A DNA stretch of 64,000 bases from Verrucomicrobiia bacterium (GCA_031290985.1 JARLJW010000084.1:119388-183387); one strand, 5' to 3'. Shown: positions 8,880 through 17,284, numbered from the stretch's first letter. Numbers and translations: made by a program. The notes: generated from the sequence alone by a model not told the origin.

Positions 8880-8996
8880 GCCTAGCCAGTCGCCGGAGCC
8901 AACCGCCGTTGGCGCTGATGCCATCCCGATGCATCGGGATTCCGCTGTCGCGGTTCACGTCGCGAGTCGGCGGCGGCTCAGCTTTCGACGTTAGAT
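8880..8996 (+). other. attC-like recombination site 2
   Basis: 117 bp. The right core is GTTAGAT (8990-8996), an exact GTTRRRY. The left core is GCCTAGC (8880-8886), one mismatch from RYYYAAC. Inside, gagccaaccgccg pairs with cggcggcggctc near the other end, giving the imperfect stem with extra bases expected of a folded bottom-strand attC. A further 18 bp perfect palindrome (atcccgatgcatcgggat) forms the tip of the hairpin. Confidence 0.75.
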
Positions 8997-9008
8997 CACA
9001 GAAAGCTC

Positions 9009-9212
9009 ATGAACAAAGAGACACCAAAACCATCATGGCGGAAGAAGCTGCTGTTGATTGGAGTCATCATTTTTCTACCGCTCGGAATTGTTCTAACTTA
9101 CCGTGCATTGGTTGGAAGTGGTGCATGGCTTTCACCGATTGCCTTAGGTTTGGCCGTGGTTATTTATTTCGGAAGCCTGATTTATGGCAAAAAGGACGAC
9201 CATGCGGCCTAA
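9009..9212 (+). CDS. Small two-helix membrane protein (cassette gene 3)
   Basis: 67 residues, no family recognised. A short basic N-terminus (MNKETPKPSWRKK) is followed by a hydrophobic helix (about 14-32) and a second one (about 41-60), ending GKKDDHAA. Topology would place both ends in the cytoplasm. The stop codon overlaps the left core of the next attC-like site, GCCTAAC at 9207-9213, an arrangement common in integron cassettes. Start is 12 bp after the right core of the preceding site. Confidence 0.65.
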   Translation: MNKETPKPSWRKKLLLIGVIIFLPLGIVLTYRALVGSGAWLSPIALGLAVVIYFGSLIYGKKDDHAA

Positions 9213-9304
9213 CCAGAAGTCGCCGGAGCCTCTATTGGCCATCGCTGTTCCGCTGTCGCGAGCGATGTCGCAGATGCGGCGCGGCTCAGCTTTTTTCGCT
9301 GGGC
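9207..9304 (+). other. attC-like recombination site 3
   Basis: 98 bp. Left core GCCTAAC is a perfect RYYYAAC. The right core GCTGGGC (9298-9304) departs from GTTRRRY at one base. It shares gtcgccggagcc, gttccgctgtcgcg and cggctcagctttt with the other sites. The ggagcc and ggctcagc phrases are the predicted inner (L) stem arms. Confidence 0.75.
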
Positions 9305-9316
9305 ATCTTCACGTTT

Positions 9317-9622
9317 ATGGGCATTGACCTGCGCTGGGAGGACGAACGAGGCGAGCAGTTGGCCGTGCTGCCCGATGACGGTTTTGTCGAGCAGTTCTTG
9401 CCACCTGAAGATTCGCCGGATTTTCCATGCCTTCGTTTTGTTGACCCTTACGGCGACACGGTGTTTAATCAGCCCCAGATTACACAGCTACTTTTGGAGC
9501 TTGAGAGCTTGTCCGCCCAGAAACATGAGCCGGCGGTTGAGCGGCATTTACGAGCTGTTCTTGCATTTGTTCGCAAGGCAGCCGGTTCGGGTCATGCTTA
9601 TATTCGGTTTTACAGAGATTGA
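9317..9622 (+). CDS. Hypothetical acidic protein (cassette gene 4)
   Basis: 101 residues starting MGIDLRWEDERGEQL. Acidic N-terminal half with LRFVDPYGDTVFNQ, then a helical C-terminal half (QLLLELESLSAQ, AVERHLRAVLAFVRKAAG). No signal peptide or membrane segment. I recognise the overall pattern as that of an uncharacterised family seen in bacterial genomic islands but cannot name it; immunity-protein-like is one possibility without direct evidence. The start at 9317 follows the right attC core by 12 bp. The frame also stays open across the preceding gene, which is a repeat-derived artefact. Confidence 0.65.
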   Translation: MGIDLRWEDERGEQLAVLPDDGFVEQFLPPEDSPDFPCLRFVDPYGDTVFNQPQITQLLLELESLSAQKHEPAVERHLRAVLAFVRKAAGSGHAYIRFYRD

Positions 9623-9627
9623 GTGGT

Positions 9628-9747
9628 GATTAACCAGATGCCCAATAAGTCACTGGAGCCAAAGCGGTTGGCCGCCGCCGGTTTACGCATGAGCGCGCGG
9701 GTACACCCTGCCACCGTTCCCGCACAGCTCAGCTTTTTTCGTTGGCC
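9628..9747 (+). other. attC-like recombination site 4
   Basis: 120 bp. Left core GATTAAC, right core GTTGGCC (9741-9747); each differs from consensus at one base. Inner arms ctggagccaaagcgg and cccgcacagctcagc can pair (gagc/gctc and gcgg/ccgc). The right-hand phrase cagctcagcttttttcg is almost identical to that of site 3, showing common origin. Confidence 0.7.
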
Positions 9748-9759
9748 ACAAGAGGCGCC

Positions 9760-9933
9760 ATGAACTTTTTCCATGCCATAAACATTCCATTTGCGATTAC
9801 CTGCGTTTGTTTCATTGGTCTCGGATTGATGATGCGCAATCAGAACAAGAAAGATTGGCGAGCTTTTCTTTATGGCGGCATAGTGATGCTGGCATTACTT
9901 ATTCTATCAGCTATTTTCGGTTGGGGAGCTTAG
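9760..9933 (+). CDS. Small two-helix membrane protein (cassette gene 5)
   Basis: 57 residues (MNFFHAINIPF...). Two hydrophobic helices separated by a basic loop (MRNQNKKDWR). No family recognised. The ATG lies 12 bp after the right core of attC-like site 4; a TTG at 9742 overlaps that core and is unlikely to be used. It has the same size and shape as cassette gene 3 without obvious sequence identity. Confidence 0.6.
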   Translation: MNFFHAINIPFAITCVCFIGLGLMMRNQNKKDWRAFLYGGIVMLALLILSAIFGWGA

Positions 9934-9964
9934 CTTGAGGTTTTTGAGATATGAAAGCTTTGTG

Positions 9965-9985
9965 GCCTGACCAGCCGCCGGACAT
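9965..9985 (+). other. Truncated attC-like left half after the last cassette
   Basis: Reads gcctgaccagccgccggac and matches the left ends of sites 2 and 3 (GCCTRRC-CAG-...-CGCCGGA). No right half follows before the tRNA gene, so the array seems to end in a broken site. The 180 bp to the right contain nothing recognisable. Confidence 0.45.
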
Positions 9986-10167
9986 AGAAACAACGAAACC
10001 ACTGAAAAATCATGTCTTTATTGGAGGTTTTGTTGCTTTCTTCTCGTTCAAATGCGAGGGGATTTTGGGCCTAAATGACACTCAAACCTCACTCGCGTTG
10101 GAACAAAGTTCTTTGGAAGCACCATCAAAAACGCTCCCAAACCCTTGATAAATCCACCAGTTAAAGC

Positions 10168-10243
<76 letters not shown>

Positions 10244-10485
10244 TGCCGGCCGGAAAACAGGCACCCGCCCGCTTGGGAACAGCCGAAACAAGATACGCCT
10301 TTCCCCCCCGAACCGAAAGCAAAAAATCACGTCGCTCCTTTGAGCCTTTGGGCCTTCGCGCGCGATTGCCAAACACCTGCGTTGGTAGGGCGCGTCGCTC
10401 CGCGCGCGCCGCGCCTGCAACCGGGGCGAACAATTCCAACGCCATCCTCCATTCTCGATCCTCCACCCCTCCACCCCTCCCACGC

Positions 10486-11718
10486 TCACAACCGCAGGAA
10501 AATCTTCCGCTGATACAAAAACCGCGCAAACCAGATGAACAGCAGCACCCCCACCAGCGCGCTCACCAGTTCGCCGCAACCCGCCGCCACGTGCGCGTCA
10601 AAAAAGGCCTTCACCGGCCCGCCCGTCAACCGCCGCGCCAGCTTCTCAAAACCCAGTCCGCCCAGAAAATTGCTCGTCAAATAAAGCGTGATCGGGTTCA
10701 TCCCGATCCAGATGAACGGCTGGCACCATGTCCGCCATTTTTTCACGTCCACCAGATAGTAGAACAGGCCCAGCAACATTGCGGCATAACCGCCCGCCAC
10801 CAGCACATATGACGACGTCCACAGCTTCTTGATCACCGGCAGCTCCAGGTTCCACGTCCACCCCAGCGCCGCGCTCAGCGCGCCCGCGCCGATCAGGCAC
10901 AACGCCGTGTTCACCACCGGCACCGGCCGGCTCCGCAAAAACAGCCCCGTGAAAATCCCCAGCAACCCCGTCACCAGCGCCGGCATCGTGCTCAAGATGC
11001 CCTCGGGATCGTACGTGCCGTCGTATTTGCGCCCCGGCAGATATTTTTGATCGATATAATTCGCCAGGTTCACGCCCTGGATGTACGAACCCTTGATCAT
11101 CACCGTGCTGTTCATGTTGAGCTGGTCAACGCTCTTGAAACCCGCCTCCCGGGTGATCACCGCGTCGCCGCCCGGGGTCGGGCGCACATCCGGAAATGGC
11201 ACCTGCGCCAGCAGCGCCCAATACCCCAGCAACAGCGCCGCCGCCACCGCCGCCATCACCCGCACGTTGCAGAAAATGAACAGCAGCCCGCCGAACGTGT
11301 AACAGATCGCAATGCGGTTCAGCACCCCCATCAACCGCATGTCCGGCCACGGATTCGTGAACCCGCCTGAGTAAATCAGCGCCACGATGAACAGCAGCAC
11401 GCCGCGTTTCAACACGCGCTTCACCGCCGCCGCGCGCCCCTCGCGCTCAATGATCTTCGTCAGCGAGAAAACCGTCGAGACGCCCATGATGAAGACGAAC
11501 ATCGGAAAGATCAGGTCGTAGAAACGGAACCCCGCCCACTCCGCGTGATCCACCTGCTCGGCGAAAAATTTCGTCACCGGGTTGTGCCCCATCTCATGGA
11601 CCGCCGCCACGAACGAATCCGCGCCCAGGATCCAGAACATGTCAAACCCGCGCAGGGCATCCAGCGATGTCAAACGCTGGCTTTCGGGCATGGTGCGGCT
11701 GTTATTAGTATCGGCCAT
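10486..11718 (-). CDS. Polytopic membrane protein, DUF5009/heparan-alpha-glucosaminide acetyltransferase (NagX/YeiB-like) family
   Basis: 410 residues with about ten hydrophobic segments. The N-terminal block RLTSLDALRGFDMFWIL is the hallmark of this family, in which human HGSNAT moves acetyl groups across a membrane to glucosamine. FYDLIFPMFVFIMGVS and a late FIWIGMNPITLYL also fit. In Verrucomicrobiota and Bacteroidota such proteins accompany glycan-use genes; the bacterial substrate is usually unknown. Start at 11718 is the first ATG of the frame, with a soluble 20-residue leader before LDALRGFD. It is divergent from the beta-lactamase-fold gene. Confidence 0.85.
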   Translation of the reverse strand: MADTNNSRTMPESQRLTSLDALRGFDMFWILGADSFVAAVHEMGHNPVTKFFAEQVDHAEWAGFRFYDLIFPMFVFIMGVSTVFSLTKIIEREGRAAAVKRVLKRGVLLFIVALIYSGGFTNPWPDMRLMGVLNRIAICYTFGGLLFIFCNVRVMAAVAAALLLGYWALLAQVPFPDVRPTPGGDAVITREAGFKSVDQLNMNSTVMIKGSYIQGVNLANYIDQKYLPGRKYDGTYDPEGILSTMPALVTGLLGIFTGLFLRSRPVPVVNTALCLIGAGALSAALGWTWNLELPVIKKLWTSSYVLVAGGYAAMLLGLFYYLVDVKKWRTWCQPFIWIGMNPITLYLTSNFLGGLGFEKLARRLTGGPVKAFFDAHVAAGCGELVSALVGVLLFIWFARFLYQRKIFLRL

Positions 11719-11989
11719 AAAAAATTAAAATTGCTTCCTTAATATTGCTGCCACTCGGTGCAACTGAATTTCAGTATAATCCGCCGCTTTGTCGAATCAA
11801 AAAGCTTCCAACCTGCCATGAATTCATGGCGCACCTGTTGCAGGTAGGGCGCGTGGCCGACTGCAAAGTCCTCCGCGCGCGCCGCTGTTGTTAACCAACG
11901 CGCTCTAGCTGCCGTAACCCTACCCACTCCCATCCGCGTTGAAAAAAGAAAAGTTGTGGCAATGGCTGCATTTTTGTAACAAGCAGCCC

Positions 11990-13390
11990 ATGAAGGAAGC
12001 ATTGTTCCGTCCGCTCGTCGCCGCTTTGCTGGCCATGGCATTGCCGTTGCGTGCGGATTCACCCTTGGAAACCGCCGTCCTCGCCGCCGTGCGTGCGGCG
12101 CACTTCGAACACGTCATCGACTTCGGCGCCGGCAACGAAAATCATCCCGTCAAGGCCGCCCTCGGCCTGCCCGCGCCAACCATCGCGCACCCGCCCAACG
12201 TCAACGTCGCCGTCCTCCAGTTCGATGCCGCCGGCAACCTCGTCGACCGCGCCTACGTGCTGCTCTCGCGCGATTATCCCGACGGCCTCGTCGTCCCGCT
12301 CGACCCCGATGCCGGGCCGGCCAGCGTGCATTTTCTCCGGTGGGACATCGAGCGTTCCGACGGCGGCACTTTTTCCTCCGCCGACGGCCACCAGCTCACC
12401 ACCAAGGGCTGGACGAACAATCCGCCGTTGACCGCCGCGGACGACCTGGTTCCCGGCCGCACCCATGCGCCGTATCAGTTCATGGTTCCCTACCCCGCGT
12501 CCTTGTTCAAAAGCATGATCGCCTTCCACGTCATGCGCCTGATCGATGCCGGCAAACTCACCCTCGACACCGAATACGCCTATGAAGCCGACGGGGCCAA
12601 ACCTGAGCCGCGCAAAATCCGCGTCTGGCTCGACGGCATGATCACCGTCAGCGACAACCACTGCACCAGCGCCCTGCTGAAGATGTTCCACGATAAAGGT
12701 GAGATCGACCCGCTCAACGCTGAATTCCGCGAACTCAACCTGCCCACCTTGCAGATCAACGCCACCGACCCCAAAAACGGCCGCGGCTGGAACACCGCCC
12801 AGATCAATCTCACCGCTTATGACATCGCGCGGATGTTCCGGCTCATCGACGGCGGCCCCGGCGTCTTCTGGCACGATGCCCACGGCCGGCCCGTCACCGA
12901 AAAAATCCTATCCGATTCCTCCCGCGCGTTCCCGAAAAAAACCCTGTCCGACCAGGCCTACAACGATTGCCTCACCACCATCAACCTCACCGGCGTGAAA
13001 AACGTCCACCCCGGCATCCCCACGCGCGTCTCCGAACGCTGGCTCAACCCCACCAACGGTCACGTGTACATTCACGACGAGGATTATGGCGCGGACGTTC
13101 GCACCGCCAACACGAATGCGGAACTGAATTTCGCCCACAAGACCGGTCTCACTTTCAACTACGGTGCGGATGCGGGCATCATAACCCCGCTCCCCGGCAA
13201 GCCCTTCCGCCATTACATCATCGCCATCATCGGCAACCTTGGCTACCGCTATGCGGATGAAGTTTTCGCCGCGAACAAAACCTTCCCCGGCTTCGCGCAA
13301 GTCAGCCCCATCGCCTACACCCAGCGCATCCCCGCCCTCGGCCAGGCCATCGACACCGCCGTGACCCAGCTTTCCGCAGAAAAAAAATGA
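11990..13390 (+). CDS. Exported class A beta-lactamase-fold serine hydrolase
   Basis: 466 residues with signal peptide (MKEALFRPLVAALLAMALPLRA). The three signature motifs of the penicillin-recognising fold are present: S171-L-F-K174, S221-D222-N223 and K384-T-G. It is longer than resistance beta-lactamases (about 290 residues); an extra 130-residue segment precedes the Ser motif and insertions separate SDN from KTG. I saw no obvious Omega-loop ExxxN. A role in peptidoglycan turnover or as an esterase is as likely as beta-lactam hydrolysis. The frame opens earlier at 11939, but the start at 11990 gives a clean signal peptide. Confidence 0.82.
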   Translation: MKEALFRPLVAALLAMALPLRADSPLETAVLAAVRAAHFEHVIDFGAGNENHPVKAALGLPAPTIAHPPNVNVAVLQFDAAGNLVDRAYVLLSRDYPDGLVVPLDPDAGPASVHFLRWDIERSDGGTFSSADGHQLTTKGWTNNPPLTAADDLVPGRTHAPYQFMVPYPASLFKSMIAFHVMRLIDAGKLTLDTEYAYEADGAKPEPRKIRVWLDGMITVSDNHCTSALLKMFHDKGEIDPLNAEFRELNLPTLQINATDPKNGRGWNTAQINLTAYDIARMFRLIDGGPGVFWHDAHGRPVTEKILSDSSRAFPKKTLSDQAYNDCLTTINLTGVKNVHPGIPTRVSERWLNPTNGHVYIHDEDYGADVRTANTNAELNFAHKTGLTFNYGADAGIITPLPGKPFRHYIIAIIGNLGYRYADEVFAANKTFPGFAQVSPIAYTQRIPALGQAIDTAVTQLSAEKK

Positions 13391-14273
13391 TCCGCATTCA
13401 ACAGAACCAAGGCGGAACGGCGCGTCCGACGGTGGTGTTTTTCGCGCTGCAAAAAACCCGTCGCCGAGCGCAGCGTCAGGCGACGGAACTGAACCATTCT
13501 CCCAACCAAGAATGCGTACTGCCAACCACAGCAGATCCCCTCTCCCCTCGGAGGGGAGAGGGTCAGGGTGAGGGGTGGAGTCCAATCCCATCGCTGGTAC
13601 TTGCAAAAACGCGGAGAACGTTTCCCCCTCTCCTCGAAGGAGCAGCGACAGCGGCCATGGCGGGTGAGGACGGTCGTTTCACTAACTTCCCATCGCAAAC
13701 CGATGGCCCCGGCACACAGCGGGCAAAGTTTGTTTTATTGCTCGCCCTCACCTGTGTCCTCTCCCCCGGGGAGAGGAGCTCATATAGGACGCGTTTAAAC
13801 AATCCGTTTGCGCCATCACCAATCCCGCCGCACCTGCTTCAGCCTACGGAACTGAACCATTCTCCAAGCCAAGAACGCGTACTGCCAACCACAGCAGATA
13901 CCCTCTCCCCTCGGAGGGGAGAGGGTCAGGGTGAGGGGTGGAGTCCAATCCCATCGCTGGTACATATAAAAACGCGAGAAACGTTTCCGTCTCCTGGCGG
14001 AGCGCGGCTGTGTCCCGCTCCGAGCGGGATCAGCCGCAGCAAGGTGTCGACCGAGCGCCGCCATCGAATTCGCACGCGGTCTGGGCTTGTCACGTTGCTG
14101 CGACTGGTCCCGCGTTGCGGAACACAGTCGCGCTCCGGTGGGAAACACGGATTTGACGGCGATGTCAGACTGCGCCCGAACGGTCGTCCCACTAAATATC
14201 CCCGGGCCCGCAGCAATATTTTCAAACCAATTTCCCCTTCCATTTAACAATTAATCTCGAAACCATCATCCCC
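13391..14273. other. 883 bp without a gene, filled with interspersed repeats
   Basis: Contains the 142 bp direct repeat pair (13483/13846), the inverted copy of the 5729 repeat at 13740-13779, and further GC-rich phrases. Several long frames cross it on both strands, but they consist of repeat translation (LTLSPPRGEG and similar). The promoter of the LD-carboxypeptidase gene should lie in its last 100 bp. Confidence 0.7.
13483..13988. repeat. 142 bp direct repeat pair (13483-13624 and 13846-13988)
   Basis: The two copies begin acggaactgaaccattctc and end gagaacgtttcc or gaaacgtttcc, with only a few differences. Each contains the hairpin cctctcccctcggaggggag followed by ggtcagggtgaggggtgg. 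A shorter copy lacking the flanks is at 28021-28060. The spacing (363 bp) and high identity suggest recent duplication or insertion of a small element. Confidence 0.85.
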
Positions 14274-15230
14274 ATGAACACTCTGCTCAAACCCGACCGC
14301 ATCCATTTCGGCGACACCATCGGCATCATCGCCCCCGCCAGCGCGCCGCCCGATCCCAAGGCCATCGACCGCGCCGCCGCCGCGCTCGAACGCTTCGGCT
14401 TCAAGCCCAAGCTCGCCAAAAACGTCCGCGCCCGCCTCGGCTTCATCGCCGGCACCGACCGCGAACGCGCCACCGACGTCATGGCCATGTTCACCGACAA
14501 AAAGGTCAAGGCCATGATCTGCATCCGCGGCGGCTACGGCGCGGGGCGCATCCTTGACCGCCTGGACTACGGCGTCATCCGCCGCCACCCCAAGATCCTT
14601 TCGGGTTATAGCGACATCACCGCCCTGCACGGCGCATTGTTGAAAAAAGCCGGCCTCCTTTCCATCCACGCCCCCATGTTGAACGGCGCGCTTGCCGACC
14701 CCAAGGTTCCCGAGTTCACCAAGAAATCATTTTTCCGCACCGTCATGGAGGCCAAGCCCGCCGGCAGCATCTGCCAGGGCTACACCGACAAGACCGTATC
14801 CATCCTGCACCGTGGCGTTGCGACCGGCCGGCTCGTCGGCGGCAACCTGTCTTTGGTTTGCGCCAGCCTCGGCACGCCGTTCGCCCCGTCGTTCAAGGGC
14901 AAAATTCTTTTCATCGAGGACATCAGCGAACGCCCCTACCGCCTGGACCGCCTCCTCACGCAAATGTGGAACGCGGGAATTTTCGACCAGGTCGCCGGCG
15001 TGGCCGTCGGCGTGAACGCCGATTGCGATGAACCCAAGGGCAAAAAGAAGGAATACCAGCAATCCGGCGCCGACGTCGTGAAGGAACGCCTCTCAACCTT
15101 GAAGGTGCCCGTCGTCATCGGCCTGCCCTTCGGCCACGTGGACCTGAACGCCACCATCCCCGTCGGCGCCCGCGCCACGCTCGACGCCAACCAAGGCGAC
15201 CTCATCATCACCGAATCCGCCGTGAAATAA
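14274..15230 (+). CDS. ldcA: LD-carboxypeptidase (peptidase family S66, LdcA/MccF-like)
   Basis: 318 residues, the usual family length. It cleaves the L-Lys/D-Ala-type bond of muropeptide tetrapeptides during murein recycling in the cytoplasm. The catalytic triad is visible: Ser113 in the nucleophile elbow GYSDITAL, Glu215 in FIEDISERPYRLDR, and His288 in GLPFGH. The N-terminal GDTIGIIAPAS and ICIRGGYGAGR are also typical. No signal peptide, consistent with the cytoplasmic LdcA type. A MccF-like self-immunity role is possible within the family, but nothing in the context suggests a microcin. Confidence 0.9.
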   Translation: MNTLLKPDRIHFGDTIGIIAPASAPPDPKAIDRAAAALERFGFKPKLAKNVRARLGFIAGTDRERATDVMAMFTDKKVKAMICIRGGYGAGRILDRLDYGVIRRHPKILSGYSDITALHGALLKKAGLLSIHAPMLNGALADPKVPEFTKKSFFRTVMEAKPAGSICQGYTDKTVSILHRGVATGRLVGGNLSLVCASLGTPFAPSFKGKILFIEDISERPYRLDRLLTQMWNAGIFDQVAGVAVGVNADCDEPKGKKKEYQQSGADVVKERLSTLKVPVVIGLPFGHVDLNATIPVGARATLDANQGDLIITESAVK

Positions 15231-15239
15231 GGCCGTGAA

Positions 15240-15391
15240 GGTGGGTGCTGTCGCGCTGCGACAGCACTTGCCTGCACCGCAGGCACTTTATGGCGTGGCC
15301 ATTTCTTGCGCTTCCGAACGGCAAAGCCAACACCGCCTCGCCCGAAACCGTCATGGACTGCGGCGGGAAGCGCAGCGCCACGCCGCTTTCG
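15240..15391. repeat. Dispersed intergenic repeat, copy 2 (family A)
   Basis: Core 15350-15391 is identical over 42 bp to 3151-3192. Upstream, tgctgtcgcgctgcgacagca forms a hairpin and is followed by a GCAGGCACTTTATGGCGTGGCCAT phrase that is alignable with copy 1. It lies between convergent genes. Confidence 0.8.
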
Positions 15392-15458
15392 AGCGGACGA
15401 GGGCAAACTGAATCAAGCAAACGTTTCGCGCGCACGAAAGCAGCGGCAAACCCCGCCC

Positions 15459-15974
15459 TCAATTCTTCGGCTCATCCAAAAAAGTCAGCTTCACGCCGCC
15501 CGCTTTCGGTTTGGAAAAACTGTCCAGCAACGTCGGCGCATTCACCGGCGCGGAAGCAATCTCCTGTTTCACTTCCACGCTTTTCGGTTCCAGCGCCGAG
15601 CGCAGCGCGCCTTCCACCAGTTGCGCACAATGGATCTTCATCGGCGGCAGCGGCCCCAGTTCACCGGCGAGTTCCTCGGTCTTGAGCGCCAGCGCCTCCT
15701 CGGCGGTCTTGCCCCGGATGAGTTCCGTCGCCAGGCTCGCCACCGCGATGGCCGTTTCGCAGCCGAACGACTGAAATGTCGCGCGGTCGATCACCTTGCG
15801 CCCGTTCTGCTCCTTGAACTTCACCCACATCCGCAGCATCTCGCCGCAATCCGCATTGCCCACGGTGCCGATGGAATCCGCGCCCGCCATCTCGCCCATG
15901 TTCTGGGGATTGGCCAGCGCGGCCTGGATGCGTTTTTGCAAATCTTCGTTCATGCGCGGTTCGTTCAAATTCAT
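15459..15974 (-). CDS. NifU/IscU-like iron-sulfur scaffold protein
   Basis: 171 residues. An IscU-type N-terminal domain carries the three scaffold cysteines Cys43 (NADCGEMLRMW), Cys72 (SFGCETAIA) and Cys116 (KIHCAQLVEGAL). These assemble a transient [2Fe-2S] cluster for transfer to apo-proteins. The Asp before the first Cys, important for cluster lability, is present. The C-terminal 40 residues (SKPKAGGVKLTFLDEPKN) are an unusual tail. The start at 15974 is preferred over 15953 because it overlaps the upstream gene's stop in an ATGA arrangement. No cysteine desulfurase is in the window. Confidence 0.85.
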   Translation of the reverse strand: MNLNEPRMNEDLQKRIQAALANPQNMGEMAGADSIGTVGNADCGEMLRMWVKFKEQNGRKVIDRATFQSFGCETAIAVASLATELIRGKTAEEALALKTEELAGELGPLPPMKIHCAQLVEGALRSALEPKSVEVKQEIASAPVNAPTLLDSFSKPKAGGVKLTFLDEPKN

Positions 15975-16339
15975 TCCGAGAGGTTGTCGATCTTCTGGTG
16001 AATCTTGTCGGCGGTCTTCTTCGCCACATCCCCGACCTTGTGGGCCACATTCTCCATGTGCCCGACGGCGCGTGTGGTCGCCGCCTCCGTCTTGTCCGCG
16101 ATTTTTTTGGTGTGCGCCGTCAGCATGGCGGTCAGCTTGCCCGCCCGCACTTCCGCCCGGTGCACGATCTTGAGACCGTGCTTGGTCGCGGGCTTGGCCT
16201 CCGCCTTCGCCCCGGTCTGGCTGCAGCAACTGGCGTCGCTCTTGGTTGATGTGTCCACTTCGATGGCCCGGGCATTCACAGCCAGCAGGCCCAGCACCAC
16301 CCCCGCGCACAGCGGCAGGGAAATCTTCAGGGTCTTCAT
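15971..16339 (-). CDS. Exported Ala/Lys-rich helical protein, unknown function
   Basis: 122 residues. Signal peptide MKTLKISLPLCAGVVLGLLA with likely cleavage after NARA, a CC pair shortly after (SDASCCSQTG), then an amphipathic Ala/Lys/Thr-rich helix to the end (KIADKTEAATTRA, VAHKVGDVAKKTADKI). The repeat-like helical half resembles apolipoprotein- or LEA-like sequences, which often score by composition only. It is translationally coupled (ATGA) to the NifU-like gene downstream. Function unknown. Confidence 0.7.
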   Translation of the reverse strand: MKTLKISLPLCAGVVLGLLAVNARAIEVDTSTKSDASCCSQTGAKAEAKPATKHGLKIVHRAEVRAGKLTAMLTAHTKKIADKTEAATTRAVGHMENVAHKVGDVAKKTADKIHQKIDNLSE

Positions 16340-16431
16340 AACGGGTTCTTTGACGGTTTTAACCGGTTAGTTGTTCAATCCGCACCACCAAATATAACGG
16401 GATTCCAGACGTTCGCCACCCTCATTTCTAT

Positions 16432-16989
16432 TCACGCCTGCTTCAACCCCCGCTGCCACAATTCAAAATGATACAATGCCACCACCACCAGCGAATGCCC
16501 GATCTTCTCATCCGCCACAAGCTGCGGCACTTCCGCCACCGGCACCAGGTGCGTCGTCAAATCCTCGCCGTGGTCAAACTCCACGTCATGCTGCAACCGG
16601 CAGTTCTCGATCAACACCGTGAACGTCTGGTTGTTCAAGATGGCCGGGTTCGACCAAATCTTGCCCAGCAGCCGGGCATTCTCGCCCGCATAACCGGTCT
16701 CCTCCCGCAATTCGCGCACCGCCGTGGCCACCGGATCATTCTCGCCGGGGTCCATCATGCCGCCCGGTATCTCCAGCTCCACCGTGTCCGACCCGACTCG
16801 ATACTGCCGCACCATCACCAATTCGCGTGCCGGCGTCAAGGCGATGACATTCACCCAGCCCACCGTGTCGAGCACGTAGAAATCATGCTCCTTGCCCGTG
16901 CGCGGGTTGATGCAGATGTCCGAGCGCAGCTTGAAGATGCGGAAGTCGCCGACCGGTTGGGAACCAATTTTTTTCCAGGGGGTGATCAT
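16432..16989 (-). CDS. Nudix hydrolase, ADP-ribose pyrophosphatase-like
   Basis: 185 residues. The Nudix box is complete: GGMMDPGENDPVATAV then RELREETG, fitting Gx5Ex7REUxEExGU. Upstream, VNVIALTPARELVMVRQYR and the IPGG turn are characteristic of the ADP-ribose/sugar-nucleotide pyrophosphatase subgroup. Family members hydrolyse nucleoside diphosphates linked to another group in a Mg-dependent way; the exact substrate is not fixed. 29 bp separate it from the 64-residue gene upstream, so the two probably form one transcript. Confidence 0.88.
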   Translation of the reverse strand: MITPWKKIGSQPVGDFRIFKLRSDICINPRTGKEHDFYVLDTVGWVNVIALTPARELVMVRQYRVGSDTVELEIPGGMMDPGENDPVATAVRELREETGYAGENARLLGKIWSNPAILNNQTFTVLIENCRLQHDVEFDHGEDLTTHLVPVAEVPQLVADEKIGHSLVVVALYHFELWQRGLKQA

Positions 16990-17018
16990 TTTGAATTTAG
17001 GCTGCAGAAATTACGGAT

Positions 17019-17213
17019 TTAAAAGCCCTTGGCCTTGGCCGCCCACCCCTGCCGCATCAGCGTCAGCAGGTGTTGCAGGGCCTCGTCATAACTGCGGCCC
17101 TTCTCGGCGGCGAGCTGGTGCGCGCGCTTGTCGAGCTGCGCCGCCATCTCGACGGACTTGTCCGCCGGACAACCGAGCGCAACGAGGACCTGGGCCAACT
17201 GGGCGGTTTCCAT
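17019..17213 (-). CDS. Small conserved-looking protein, 64 aa
   Basis: METAQLAQVLVALGCPADKS continues as a predicted three-helix protein (MAAQLDKRAHQLAAEKG, SYDEALQHLLTLM). No signal peptide, membrane helix or metal motif except one Cys. No function assigned. It is the first gene after the terminator of the chemoreceptor unit and lies directly upstream of the Nudix gene. Confidence 0.65.
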   Translation of the reverse strand: METAQLAQVLVALGCPADKSVEMAAQLDKRAHQLAAEKGRSYDEALQHLLTLMRQGWAAKAKGF

Positions 17214-17253
17214 GGCGGAATTTTAACCACGCCGGCCCTCCGCTGCCCACATA

Positions 17254-17284
17254 ATAAAAAAGGCGCGGAAAAGATTTCCGCGCC
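17254..17284 (-). terminator. Rho-independent terminator of the cheW-MCP unit
   Basis: 10 bp perfect stem GGCGCGGAAA/TTTCCGCGCC with a 3-nt loop, followed on the minus strand by a run of T. It lies 30 bp after the MCP stop codon. The hairpin is identical to that at 19815-19837. Confidence 0.88.

Noticed and set aside
8378..9747. CRISPR-like array between 8.3 and 9.8 kb
   Set aside because: The repeats are 70-120 bp, imperfect, spaced by genes of 200-410 bp and have attC-type cores; no short regular repeat-spacer units.
11990..13390. Antibiotic-resistance beta-lactamase
   Set aside because: SxxK, SDN and KTG motifs are present but the protein is far longer than resistance enzymes and lacks an evident Omega-loop Glu motif; no resistance claim is made.
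13387..14247. 286-residue frame after the beta-lactamase-like gene
   Set aside because: Translates the duplicated intergenic repeats (LSPRRGEGQGEG twice); no protein character.
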